Source: Firmicutes bacterium UBA5010
GTDB lineage: Bacteria > Bacillota > Clostridia > Tissierellales > Sedimentibacteraceae
Assembly: GCA_002396645.1 (NCBI GenBank)
Contig: DGYI01000025.1
Span: 53,953 to 89,994 of the forward strand
Reading direction: 5' to 3'
Length of the DNA: 36,042 nucleotides
The translations under genes and the position numbers were made by a program. The notes below the pieces were generated by a model. That model was not told the origin of the DNA, ran no database searches, and worked only from the letters and a program-made list of their open reading frames with translations. Position 1 is the stretch's first letter; each line of letters starts with the position of its first letter. Positions 7,403 through 15,805 of the stretch are shown here, one piece after another.

Positions 7403-7936
7403 ATGTTGGAGATAAGATTGATTGATAGTGTTAATAAGCAAGATATTAACATAAAAAATGAACCGTTTTCGCTTTGGGGACGGATGATTCCCACATACTT
7501 AAACGAAGAATGGCAATATACTGTTTGTAAATTTAGCCAGCAGGACATCAGTGAGATGTGCTTCCCTGATGAAAATTATGACTATGACTCTTTGAGTCGC
7601 AACAGTATATTTATTGGTGCGTACGATAACAATAACTGCATCGGACTTGCTATTTTGCAAGATGGCTTTTTTAAGTATATATATCTTTACGACTTGAAAG
7701 TCAACAAATCCTATCGTAAGCAAGGTGTTGCCAACATGCTCATACAGAAGGCAAAGGAAGTTGCTATTGAAAGAGGCTACAGAGGAATTTACACGCAGGG
7801 GCAAGATAACAACTTGTCTGCTTGCCTTTTCTATCTAAACGCCGGATTTCACATTGGTGGTCTTAACACCGATGTTTACAAAGGGACCATGCAAGAAGGA
7901 AAGGCAGATATTTTGTTTTATTTGGATGTTCAATGA
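7403..7936 (+). CDS. GNAT acetyltransferase, streptothricin acetyltransferase (SatA/Sat4)-like
   Basis: A 177-residue GNAT protein. The coenzyme A binding motif A is YLYDLKVNKSYRKQGVANML (about 97-116, with RKQGVA). Motif B is QDNNLSACLFYLNAGFHIGG. The N-terminal EPFSLWGRMIPTYLNEEW and the C-terminal QDNNLxACxFYxxxGFxIG pattern match what I recall of Sat4/SatA streptothricin acetyltransferases, so aminoglycoside-like nucleoside antibiotics are a possible substrate; this is a family inference. It sits inside the conserved recO-glyS interval, flanked by a long spacer. Its codon use looks less AT-biased (many AAC, TAC, GGC codons) than its neighbours, which suggests acquisition. Confidence 0.75.
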   Translation: MLEIRLIDSVNKQDINIKNEPFSLWGRMIPTYLNEEWQYTVCKFSQQDISEMCFPDENYDYDSLSRNSIFIGAYDNNNCIGLAILQDGFFKYIYLYDLKVNKSYRKQGVANMLIQKAKEVAIERGYRGIYTQGQDNNLSACLFYLNAGFHIGGLNTDVYKGTMQEGKADILFYLDVQ

Positions 7937-7980
7937 TGAAAATTTGATATATACAAGAATAAACGCTATGGAGGGCAATT

Positions 7981-9375
7981 ATGGCAAAGAATGAAAAAAA
8001 TAAACTAGAAAAATTTGTTGCATTATCAAAATCAAGAGGTATTATATTTCCCGGATCTGAGATATACGGAGGGCTTGCCAACACTTGGGATTATGGTCCT
8101 TTAGGTGTTGAAATAAAAAATAACGTAAAAAAAGCTTGGTGGAAAAAATTTGTTCAAGAAAGCCCGTATAATGTCGGACTTGATTCTGCCATACTTATGA
8201 ATCCGCAAACATGGGTTGCATCAGGACATGTAGGAGGATTCAGTGATCCCCTGATGGATTGTAAAGAGTGTAAATCAAGATTCAGAGCAGATAAGCTGAT
8301 TGAGGATTATCTGAGGGGACAAGATATAGATGAGTCGGTTGACGGATGGTCAAATGAGAAGATGGAAGAGTTTATCAGTACTAAAAAAATTGCCTGTCCT
8401 GAATGCGGTAAATTAAATTATACAGCTATAAGACAATTTAACCTTATGTTTAAGACATTCCAAGGTGTAACTGATGATTCAAAATCTGAAATTTATCTAA
8501 GACCTGAAACAGCTCAAGGTATATTTGTTAATTTTAAAAATGTTCAAAGAGCTTGCCGTAAAAAGATACCTTTCGGTATCGGACAGATAGGAAAATCATT
8601 CAGAAACGAGATTACTCCGGGTAATTTTATTTTTAGAACAAGAGAATTTGAACAGATGGAGCTTGAATTTTTCTGTGAGCCGGGAACTGATTTAGAGTGG
8701 TTTACATATTGGAAAAATTATTGTATAGAGTTTTTATATAATTTAGGTATGACAAAAGAAAATATCAGAATCAGAGATCATGAAAAAGAGGAGCTGTCGC
8801 ATTACAGCAATGCTACCTCAGATATAGAATACCTGTTCCCGTTTGGTTGGGGTGAACTATGGGGTATAGCTGACAGAACGGATTTTGACTTAAAAGCCCA
8901 CGCAGAGGTATCGGGTGAAAAAATGGAATATCAAGACCCTATAACCAATGCAAAATATGTACCATACTGTATAGAACCATCTGTTGGCGTAGACAGAATG
9001 ATGCTTGCTCTTATGCTTGATGCATATGATGAGGAAGAATTAGAGGACGGAGATATCAGAACAGTTCTTCATCTTCACCCTGCATTAGCTCCTTATAAAG
9101 TGGCAGTATTTCCACTTGTTAAAAAATTAAGTGAACCTGCTACAGAGCTTTATCAAAAATTGCAAAAGCACTTTAATGTGGATTATGATGAAGCCGGAGC
9201 TATAGGAAAAAGATACAGAAGACATGATGAAATCGGTACTCCATACTGTATCACTTTTGACTTTGATTCTTTAGAAGATGCCAGCGTTACCGTCAGAGAC
9301 AGAGATACTATGTCGCAGGAAAGAATCAAAATAGACGATTTAGTTGAATATATAAATAACAAAATAAGCTTTTAG
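7981..9375 (+). CDS. glyS: Glycyl-tRNA synthetase, single-chain homodimeric type
   Basis: A class II aminoacyl-tRNA synthetase that charges tRNA-Gly, 464 residues. The start matches the family (SKSRGIIFPGSEIYGGLANTWDYGPLG). A zinc-binding insertion has C94-x2-C97 and C139-x2-C142. Motif 2 is FRNEI with downstream FRTREFEQMELEFF (207-231), and motif 3 is SVGVDRMMLALM. The C-terminal anticodon-binding domain starts near LHPALAPYKVAVFPLVKK. Bacillus subtilis uses the unrelated two-subunit glyQ/glyS enzyme in the same slot, so this is a non-orthologous replacement. GGAGGG precedes ATG 7981. No T-box leader is seen. Confidence 0.95.
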   Translation: MAKNEKNKLEKFVALSKSRGIIFPGSEIYGGLANTWDYGPLGVEIKNNVKKAWWKKFVQESPYNVGLDSAILMNPQTWVASGHVGGFSDPLMDCKECKSRFRADKLIEDYLRGQDIDESVDGWSNEKMEEFISTKKIACPECGKLNYTAIRQFNLMFKTFQGVTDDSKSEIYLRPETAQGIFVNFKNVQRACRKKIPFGIGQIGKSFRNEITPGNFIFRTREFEQMELEFFCEPGTDLEWFTYWKNYCIEFLYNLGMTKENIRIRDHEKEELSHYSNATSDIEYLFPFGWGELWGIADRTDFDLKAHAEVSGEKMEYQDPITNAKYVPYCIEPSVGVDRMMLALMLDAYDEEELEDGDIRTVLHLHPALAPYKVAVFPLVKKLSEPATELYQKLQKHFNVDYDEAGAIGKRYRRHDEIGTPYCITFDFDSLEDASVTVRDRDTMSQERIKIDDLVEYINNKISF

Positions 9376-9398
9376 TTGTACAATGTTTCCCAAAAATA

Positions 9399-10034
9399 AT
9401 GAAAGGGGATGTTAGTATTAAATTATCAAACAGACAAGAGCAAATAATTAAGATTATTCAAGAAAACCAACCTATAACAGGTGAAGCAATAGCAGATAAA
9501 ATAGGTCTTACGAGGGCAACTCTAAGACCTGATTTAGCTGTTTTGTCGATGTGCAAAATAATCAGTGCTAAACCTAAGGTTGGTTATTTTATATATGAAG
9601 GAAACTCGAATGAAGGTATAACGGATAAACTGATGAGTATTAAATTATCTGATATAAAATCAATGCCGATTGTTGTAAGCGAGTCGACAAGCATATATGA
9701 TTGTATTGTAACAATTTTTTTAGAGAATGTAGGTACTTTGTTTGTTGTTGAAAATAAGGTTTTAAAAGGTATTGTATCGAGAAAAGATTTGCTGAAGGCA
9801 ACCATGGGAGGCGGCGATTTTAATACAATGCCTGTAGGTGTTATAATGACAAGAGTGCCAAAAGCCGTATACTGTACTGAGGACGAAAGCATAATAGATG
9901 CTGCGGAAAAAATCATAGAGCATGACATAGACTGTGTGCCTATAATAGAATTTGATGATAAAAACAGAATGATAATAACAGGAAGAGTATCAAAAACGAA
10001 TGTTACTAAAGTTATGCTTGATTTAATTAAATAG
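9399..10034 (+). CDS. ccpN: CcpN-like HTH/CBS repressor of gluconeogenic genes
   Basis: A 211-residue transcription factor. A winged helix-turn-helix (RQEQIIKIIQENQPITGEAIADKIGLTRATLRPDLAVL, about 11-50) precedes two CBS domains (about 75-130 and 140-205) that probably bind an adenine nucleotide. CcpN in Bacillus represses gapB and pckA in glycolytic conditions. The neighbour, a PPDK regulatory protein, fits, as ccpN-yqfL is a conserved pair. The start is unclear: ATG 9399 has no ribosome binding site upstream, while AAAGGGG (9402-9408) is ideally placed for a rare ATT start at 9417, which would align with the usual N-terminus. Confidence 0.85.
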   Translation: MKGDVSIKLSNRQEQIIKIIQENQPITGEAIADKIGLTRATLRPDLAVLSMCKIISAKPKVGYFIYEGNSNEGITDKLMSIKLSDIKSMPIVVSESTSIYDCIVTIFLENVGTLFVVENKVLKGIVSRKDLLKATMGGGDFNTMPVGVIMTRVPKAVYCTEDESIIDAAEKIIEHDIDCVPIIEFDDKNRMIITGRVSKTNVTKVMLDLIK

Positions 10035-10045
10035 GAGTTGTTATA

Positions 10046-10864
10046 ATGGAAAAAATGAACATATATGCAGTGTCTGACTCTATTGGCGAAACTGCTGAGC
10101 TTGTAGCTAAGGCAGTTAGCAAGCAGTTTGATATTGTAGATTTTGAAATAAAAATTATCCCTTATGTTAATGATTTAAAAACTATAGATAAGCTTATTGA
10201 CAGAGCAAAATCTGAAAATGCATTAATAGTTTTTACTATAATTGTAGAAGAACTTAGAAATTATCTGCTTAAAAAGGCAGAACAAAGCGACGTGGCGGCT
10301 GTTGATGTTATGACTCCTATACTTATACCTTTAATAAAGCAGCTTGGACTCTCCCCGAGAAGAGAACCGGGATTATTAAGAAAGCTTGATGATAAATATT
10401 TTAAAAAGGTTGAAGCTGTTGAGTTTGCGGTTAAATATGATGACGGCAAAGATACAAGAGGAGTAATGCTCGCAGACATTGTTCTTATAGGGATATCAAG
10501 AACATCCAAGACCCCGCTCAGTATGTATTTAGCTCATAAAAATATAAAGGTTGCCAATGTTCCTCTAGTACCCGAGGTAAGCCTGCCAGAGGAATTATTT
10601 TGCATATCTAAAAGAAAGATAATAGGACTTACTATAGATCCGGAACAATTAATCAGAATCAGAAGAGAAAGATTAAAATCACTTGGACTGAAAGATACAG
10701 CCAATTATGCAAATATGGAAAGGATTCTTGAAGAGATAGAATATTCTAATCAAGTAATGAAAAAATTAAATTGCAGAGTTATAGATACTACTAACAAGGC
10801 AGTAGAGGAAACAGCATCATTAATATTGGATGAAGCTTTTGATATATTGAAAGTAGAAAGTTAA
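10046..10864 (+). CDS. yqfL: Pyruvate, phosphate dikinase regulatory protein (PPDK kinase/phosphorylase, YqfL)
   Basis: A 272-residue member of the DUF299 family. It both phosphorylates (using ADP) and dephosphorylates (using phosphate) a threonine in pyruvate phosphate dikinase or PEP synthase, and so controls the switch between glycolysis and gluconeogenesis. The P-loop-like motif GISRTSKTP is at 149-157, and the N-terminal AVSDSIGETAELV is characteristic. It lies 11 bases after the CcpN-like gene, its usual partner. ATG 10046 follows AGGAG. Confidence 0.93.
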   Translation: MEKMNIYAVSDSIGETAELVAKAVSKQFDIVDFEIKIIPYVNDLKTIDKLIDRAKSENALIVFTIIVEELRNYLLKKAEQSDVAAVDVMTPILIPLIKQLGLSPRREPGLLRKLDDKYFKKVEAVEFAVKYDDGKDTRGVMLADIVLIGISRTSKTPLSMYLAHKNIKVANVPLVPEVSLPEELFCISKRKIIGLTIDPEQLIRIRRERLKSLGLKDTANYANMERILEEIEYSNQVMKKLNCRVIDTTNKAVEETASLILDEAFDILKVES

Positions 10865-10895
10865 AATTAAATTGTTTTGAGGTATTGATAATCAG

Positions 10896-11933
10896 ATGAA
10901 TTTAAGAGAAGTTTATGAGGAGTTTGAAATTAATAATTTGTCACCGGAGGCTGCAAAAAGCAGATTTAGCTTAGGCAGAGATTATGAGGAAGAAAAGTGT
11001 GACTTAAGAACTGAATATCAAAGAGACAGGGATAGAATAATTCATTCAAAGGCGTTTAGAAGGCTTATGCATAAAACGCAGGTTTTTTTGTCGCCTGAAG
11101 GAGACCATTACAGAACAAGGCTTACTCATACTCTTGAAGTTTCTCAGATTTCAAGAACAATCGCAAGAGCAATGCGTTTAAATGAAGATTTGACTGAAGC
11201 TATATCATTAGCTCACGATTTAGGACATACACCTTTTGGACACTGTGGAGAGCGTACGCTTAATAAATTAGTAAAAGGTGGTTTTAGTCATAATATACAA
11301 AGCCTAAGAGTAGTAGAAATTCTTGAAATGAAAAATGAGCATCAGCACGGTCTTAATTTAACTTGTGAAGTTCGGGATGGTATAGTAAACCATACAGGAG
11401 ATAAGAAACCCATGACACTTGAGGGTGAAGTTGTCAAAGTCTCTGATCGGATTGCTTACATTAATCATGACATAGATGATTCTATAAGAGCAAATATTAT
11501 TACTATAGAACAAATTCCTAAGGAATATTTAGAAATCATCGGATTTACTCACGGTCAAAGAATAAATACTATGATTAACGATATAATAAATTACAGCAAA
11601 GACAGAAAAGAGATAAGAATGAGTGACAGAATATTTGAGGCTACAATAAAGCTCAGAGAGTTTCTTTTTGAAAATATTTATTTTAATAAAACCGCCAAAT
11701 CGGAAGAACATAAGGCCGAATTTTTAATCAGAAACTTATTTGAGTATTATGTTGATAATTTTGATAAAGTACCTAAATATTACCTTGATTTGTATAACAA
11801 TTCCGGGGGTACTGTCAGTAAATATAATTTTACAAAGGAAGAAATAGTCAAGGATTATATATCAGGAATGACTGACAGATATGCTATAAAAGTTTTTAAG
11901 GAAATATTCGTACCGCTTCCGTGGGATAAGTAG
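10896..11933 (+). CDS. dgt: Deoxyguanosinetriphosphate triphosphohydrolase-like HD protein
   Basis: A 345-residue HD-domain hydrolase, which cleaves dGTP or other dNTPs to nucleoside and tripolyphosphate. The metal-binding residues are visible as H78 (RLTHTLEV), H107-D108 (AHDLGHTPFGH) and D184 (VSDRIAYINHDIDD). The start LSPEAAKSRFSLGRDYEEEKCDLRTEYQRDRDRIIHS... matches the short Gram-positive form. Nucleotide hydrolysis is established for the family; substrate preference here is unknown. Its position upstream of dnaG is common in Clostridia and places dNTP-pool control beside replication genes. A promoter follows it, so dnaG need not depend on its transcript. Confidence 0.92.
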   Translation: MNLREVYEEFEINNLSPEAAKSRFSLGRDYEEEKCDLRTEYQRDRDRIIHSKAFRRLMHKTQVFLSPEGDHYRTRLTHTLEVSQISRTIARAMRLNEDLTEAISLAHDLGHTPFGHCGERTLNKLVKGGFSHNIQSLRVVEILEMKNEHQHGLNLTCEVRDGIVNHTGDKKPMTLEGEVVKVSDRIAYINHDIDDSIRANIITIEQIPKEYLEIIGFTHGQRINTMINDIINYSKDRKEIRMSDRIFEATIKLREFLFENIYFNKTAKSEEHKAEFLIRNLFEYYVDNFDKVPKYYLDLYNNSGGTVSKYNFTKEEIVKDYISGMTDRYAIKVFKEIFVPLPWDK

Positions 11934-11966
11934 ACAAAATTTGTGTAAAATTTTCATAAAAAATGT

Positions 11967-11995
11967 TTGACATAATAAAAAATTCATGTTATTAT
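11967..11995 (+). promoter_or_regulatory. Sigma-A promoter of the dnaG-rpoD operon
   Basis: TTGACA (11967-11972) and TATTAT (11990-11995) are separated by exactly 17 bases. The -35 box is consensus and the -10 box matches at five of six positions. Transcription would start near 12002, leaving a leader of about 84 bases. Confidence 0.85.
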
Positions 11996-12016
11996 TGTTT
12001 ATTAATGTATATATAG

Positions 12017-12070
12017 CGTGAAATTTTTTCACGTCGTTTATTTCTATTTGTTATGCCGCTTCGTGGCATA
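12017..12070 (+). promoter_or_regulatory. Two hairpins in the dnaG leader
   Basis: Hairpin 1 pairs CGTGAAA (12017-12023) with TTTCACG (12027-12033). Hairpin 2 pairs TATGCCGC (12052-12059) with GTGGCATA (12063-12070), with one G-T pair, and ends four bases before the GAGAGGG ribosome binding site. Neither has a U-tract typical of a terminator, so control of translation or mRNA stability is more likely. Related sequence occurs before spoIIIAH. Confidence 0.5.
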
Positions 12071-12085
12071 ATGGAGAGGGTCAAT

Positions 12086-13864
12086 ATGCCTTTGAACATA
12101 ACAGAAGAAAAAAAGCAGCAAATAATTGAATCAAATGATATTGTAGATGTTATAGAAGAGTTTTTACCTTTGAAGAAAAATGGGACAAATTATAAAACTA
12201 ATTGTCCATTTCACAAGGAAAGGACGCCTTCTTTTGTTGTGTCAAAGGATAAACAAATATACCACTGCTTTGGATGCGGAAAAAGCGGAGATTCCATAAC
12301 ATTTTTGATGGAATATAAAAATTGGACATTTGTTGAATCAGTAGAATATTTGGCGAAAAGAGTTAATATAAGCTTGGACGATATAAAAAACAGTAAAGAA
12401 GCAATACAACGAAATATCTTGCAGAAAAGACTATATGATATTAACAGAGAAGCGGCATTGTTTTTTTATAAAAACTTACCAATAAATGAAGCAGCTCTTA
12501 AATATCTTCAAAAAAGAAATATTGACCAAAATATAATAAAAAAATTCGGAATTGGTTATACTGTAAATCAATGGGATAATCTGTTAATATATTTAAAGAA
12601 AAAGGGTTACAAAGAAGAAGAAATTTTAAAGACCGGACTGATAATACATAACGAAAATAAGAATAGATATTATGACAGATTCAGAAATAGAGTTATGTTT
12701 CCGATTTTCGATATCAGAAAAAATATTATAGGCTTTGGCGGAAGGGTACTAGATGATTCTTTGCCTAAATATTTGAACTCGCCTGATAGCTTAGTATTTA
12801 ATAAGGGCTATAATTTATATGGATTAAATATAGCGAAGGAAAATGTAAAAGACAAAAGCTTTTTTCTGGTTGAGGGGTATATGGATGTTATCAAAATGCA
12901 TGTATATGGCTTTGATACAGCCGTTGCCGCTCTTGGAACATCTTTGACGGACAATCAGATAAAACTGCTAAAAAGATATTCAGATAAATTTTATATATGC
13001 TTTGACTCCGATAAGGCAGGGTTAAATGCTTCTCTCAGAGCCTTAAATATGTTTAAGAAAAACAATCTTGATTCTAAGGTTATTATTATAAAAGATGCAA
13101 AGGATCCGGATGAGTTTTTAGGTAAGTTCGGAAAAACAAAGTTTGAAATGCTTTCTAAAGAAGCTCTTGATTACTATGATTTTCTTGAATTTTACTACAA
13201 GGAAGAATTTGATTTATCTAATAAGATAAATTATATTAATAAATTTTATGATAATTTAGTAAATGTAAAAAGTGACATAGAAAAAGAGCTTATAATCGAA
13301 AAGCTGTCTTTTAAAGTAGGAGTATCTAAAGAATCATTGATAAATGAGTTTAGAAAAAATTATAATAAAAAAAGCACTGGCGTTTCGACTATAGAGAAAA
13401 AAACTATTAAACCTTTGAACATTGAAAAATCTAATATGCGTGTTTCACACGAGGAGGAGTTATTAAAGCTTATCTTAAAAGAAAATAATTTAGCGCTTTT
13501 ATTAAATCAAATTGTTAATGACGAAGATTTTAATGAATATGAATATATTGAACTTTTTAAAAATCTTTACCATTCAAAACTTAATCATCAGGAAATAACA
13601 AAAGAATATGTAAATAAGCTTATCCTTGAATTTAAATTTGATACGGATAATATATTTGCAGATATGGACTTAGATGAAAATAGCACTGAAGCTATGTTTC
13701 ACGACTGCTATAAACGTTTCAGAATCAAATATTTAGAGCAGCTTAGAACTAATAAAAACAAAGATCTAGTTAAAATTAATGACGAAGCAATTCAGAGAGA
13801 AAAAATGAATGAAATTATAAAATTAGCTAAAAAGATAAAGTCATTAAAAGAGGAGGTTTACTAA
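12086..13864 (+). CDS. dnaG: DNA primase DnaG
   Basis: A 592-residue bacterial primase, which makes the RNA primers at the replication fork with the DnaB-type helicase. The N-terminal CHC2 zinc-binding domain has C40, H43, C61 and C64. The TOPRIM catalytic core shows E263 (LVEGYMDV) and the D307/D309 pair (CFDSDKAG). The remainder (about 430-592) is the helicase-interacting domain, which is divergent as usual. ATG 12086 has GAGAGGG at spacing 5; the longer reading from 12053 would begin inside the leader hairpin. It precedes rpoD by 3 bases, the classic macromolecular synthesis operon. Confidence 0.96.
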   Translation: MPLNITEEKKQQIIESNDIVDVIEEFLPLKKNGTNYKTNCPFHKERTPSFVVSKDKQIYHCFGCGKSGDSITFLMEYKNWTFVESVEYLAKRVNISLDDIKNSKEAIQRNILQKRLYDINREAALFFYKNLPINEAALKYLQKRNIDQNIIKKFGIGYTVNQWDNLLIYLKKKGYKEEEILKTGLIIHNENKNRYYDRFRNRVMFPIFDIRKNIIGFGGRVLDDSLPKYLNSPDSLVFNKGYNLYGLNIAKENVKDKSFFLVEGYMDVIKMHVYGFDTAVAALGTSLTDNQIKLLKRYSDKFYICFDSDKAGLNASLRALNMFKKNNLDSKVIIIKDAKDPDEFLGKFGKTKFEMLSKEALDYYDFLEFYYKEEFDLSNKINYINKFYDNLVNVKSDIEKELIIEKLSFKVGVSKESLINEFRKNYNKKSTGVSTIEKKTIKPLNIEKSNMRVSHEEELLKLILKENNLALLLNQIVNDEDFNEYEYIELFKNLYHSKLNHQEITKEYVNKLILEFKFDTDNIFADMDLDENSTEAMFHDCYKRFRIKYLEQLRTNKNKDLVKINDEAIQREKMNEIIKLAKKIKSLKEEVY

Positions 13865-13867
13865 CCT

Positions 13868-15043
13868 GTGAAAGAAAATGATGCAATAAATGAAATAACA
13901 AACGGTATAAATGATAAAAACCAGCTTGATTGTACAAGCAAAATAGAAAGCATCAAAACCAGATTAATCGAAAAAGGCAAAAAAAATGGATTTATTTCTT
14001 ATAAAGAAATAGTTAAGGCCTTTGAAAAAATGGAGATTAATCCTGAGTTTATAGATGATTTTTATAAAATTATCGAGGAAAATGACATAGAAATTTTAGG
14101 ATTTCAAGATGATATATTTGAAAAAATTGAAGATGACGTTGACACTGATGTTGATTTAAAAGATGACCCCGATTTTTTAATTTCACAAAGTGATGAAGAT
14201 ATTTTAAAAGGAATAAATATTGATGATCCTGTTAGGATGTATTTAAAAGAGATAGGTAAAGTTCCTCTGTTATCCGGTTCAGAAGAAATTAAACTGGCAA
14301 AAAGAATGGAAAGCGGAGATGATGAGGCTAAAAAAAGATTAGCTGAAGCAAATCTGAGGCTTGTAGTCAGTATAGCTAAAAGATATGTGGGAAGGGGAAT
14401 GCAATTTTTAGACCTTATTCAAGAAGGTAATTTAGGCTTGATTAAAGCAGTTGAAAAATTTGACTATACTAAGGGATATAAGTTCAGTACCTATGCTACA
14501 TGGTGGATTAGGCAGGCTATAACAAGAGCTATAGCAGATCAGGCAAGAACTATAAGAATACCTGTTCATATGGTAGAAACAATCAATAAATTAATAAGAA
14601 TAAAAAGACAGCTTTTACAGGAACTAGGAAGAGATGCTACTCCGGATGAGATAGCAATAGAAATGGAAATGGAACCTGATAAAGTTAGAGATATACTTAA
14701 AATAGCTCAAGAACCTGTTTCCCTGGAAACTCCGATTGGAGAAGAAGAGGACAGCCATTTGGGAGATTTTATACAGGACGAAGTAGTTCAAGCTCCATCC
14801 GATGCTGCTACATTTGCGCTTTTAAAAGACCAGCTTTCGGCAGTTCTTCATACTCTTACCGACAGAGAGCAAAAAGTATTAAGACTTAGATTTGGTTTAG
14901 ATGACGGAAGAGCAAGAACCTTGGAAGAAGTTGGTAAAGAATTTGAAGTTACGCGTGAAAGAATCAGACAAATAGAAGCTAAGGCTTTAAGAAAACTGAG
15001 ACATCCAAGCAGAAGTAAAAAGTTAAAGGACTATCTAGAATAA
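13868..15043 (+). CDS. rpoD: RNA polymerase primary sigma factor RpoD (SigA)
   Basis: The housekeeping sigma-70 factor, 391 residues, which directs RNA polymerase to -35/-10 promoters. Region 1.1 is a short helical domain (about 28-80). Region 1.2 starts at DDPVRMYLKEIG (119). Regions 2.1-2.4 span about 160-235 (ANLRLVVSIAKRY, DLIQEGNLGLIKAVEKFDY, FSTYATWWIRQAI). Region 4.2 is TLEEVGKEFEVTRERIRQIEAKALRKL (351-377). The start is GTG 13868 with AGGAGG 11 bases upstream; no other start is available before residue 55. It ends in a strong terminator. Confidence 0.97.
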   Translation: MKENDAINEITNGINDKNQLDCTSKIESIKTRLIEKGKKNGFISYKEIVKAFEKMEINPEFIDDFYKIIEENDIEILGFQDDIFEKIEDDVDTDVDLKDDPDFLISQSDEDILKGINIDDPVRMYLKEIGKVPLLSGSEEIKLAKRMESGDDEAKKRLAEANLRLVVSIAKRYVGRGMQFLDLIQEGNLGLIKAVEKFDYTKGYKFSTYATWWIRQAITRAIADQARTIRIPVHMVETINKLIRIKRQLLQELGRDATPDEIAIEMEMEPDKVRDILKIAQEPVSLETPIGEEEDSHLGDFIQDEVVQAPSDAATFALLKDQLSAVLHTLTDREQKVLRLRFGLDDGRARTLEEVGKEFEVTRERIRQIEAKALRKLRHPSRSKKLKDYLE

Positions 15044-15054
15044 ATTTAAAATAT

Positions 15055-15090
15055 AAAAGCTTCGTATTTTACTAAATGCGAAGCTTTTTC
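15055..15090 (+). terminator. Rho-independent terminator after rpoD
   Basis: A 15-bp stem with one G-T pair (15055-15069 with 15074-15088) surrounds a TACT loop. The left arm starts AAAAGCTTCG and the right ends CGAAGCTTTT with further T. It ends only 17 bases before the trmK start. Confidence 0.9.
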
Positions 15091-15106
15091 TTGAAGGAAG
15101 GTTTTT

Positions 15107-15805
15107 ATGAACAGATTAGAGGCAATAGTTTCGCTTATAGACAAATGCGATATCTTAGCTGATATCGGCACTGATCACGGATATGTTGCCGAAGCGGCTA
15201 TTAAAAATAATTTATGCAAAAAAGTCATAGCAACGGATATAAACAAAGGGCCTTTAAACAGTGCTGTAAGCCATTTAACGGAGATAGGTCTTGAAAGTTT
15301 CATTGATTTCAGACTTGGCGGTGGTTTAACCATAATAAATGAGAATGAGGTTGATTGTGCTGTAATTGCAGGAATGGGTGGAGAGTTGATAGCGAAAATA
15401 TTAGAGGAATCAAAAAATGTTTCAAAGACTGTAAAATCATTTATACTGCAGCCTATGACAAATATTGATATTCTAAGAAAATATTTATATTACAATGATT
15501 ATACAATATCTGAAGAGCTCATTGTAAAGGAGTATCACCATTATTATTTCATAATTAAGGCAGTTAAAGGAAGTTCATTTTGTGAGGATAATATATTTTA
15601 TGAAATAAGCAAATATTTATTTGATAAGAAAGATAAACTTCTGTTAGAATATATTAAAAGAGCTATAGATATAAACAGCAAAATTTTAGCAAATTTAAAT
15701 AATTCGAAAAAACAAGATAATACTATTAAAGCAGATAAGCTGAAAAATAAAAATTTTAAGTTGGAAGGAATGGTAAAGGCCTATGAAGATAAGAGAAATA
15801 ATTGA
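15107..15805 (+). CDS. trmK: tRNA (adenine(22)-N(1))-methyltransferase TrmK
   Basis: A 232-residue SAM-dependent methyltransferase of the COG2384 family, which in Bacillus (YqfN/TrmK) makes m1A22 in tRNA. Motif I is ADIGTDHGYVAE (18-29), followed by VIATDINKGPLNSA. The Gly-rich VIAGMGGELIAKIL and FILQPMTN are characteristic catalytic-region motifs. The C-terminal helical part is present. AAGGAAGG precedes ATG 15107. It overlaps the Nif3-family gene by 23 bases, so the two are translationally coupled; transcription would need readthrough of the rpoD terminator, or a promoter I did not identify. Confidence 0.93.
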   Translation: MNRLEAIVSLIDKCDILADIGTDHGYVAEAAIKNNLCKKVIATDINKGPLNSAVSHLTEIGLESFIDFRLGGGLTIINENEVDCAVIAGMGGELIAKILEESKNVSKTVKSFILQPMTNIDILRKYLYYNDYTISEELIVKEYHHYYFIIKAVKGSSFCEDNIFYEISKYLFDKKDKLLLEYIKRAIDINSKILANLNNSKKQDNTIKADKLKNKNFKLEGMVKAYEDKRNN

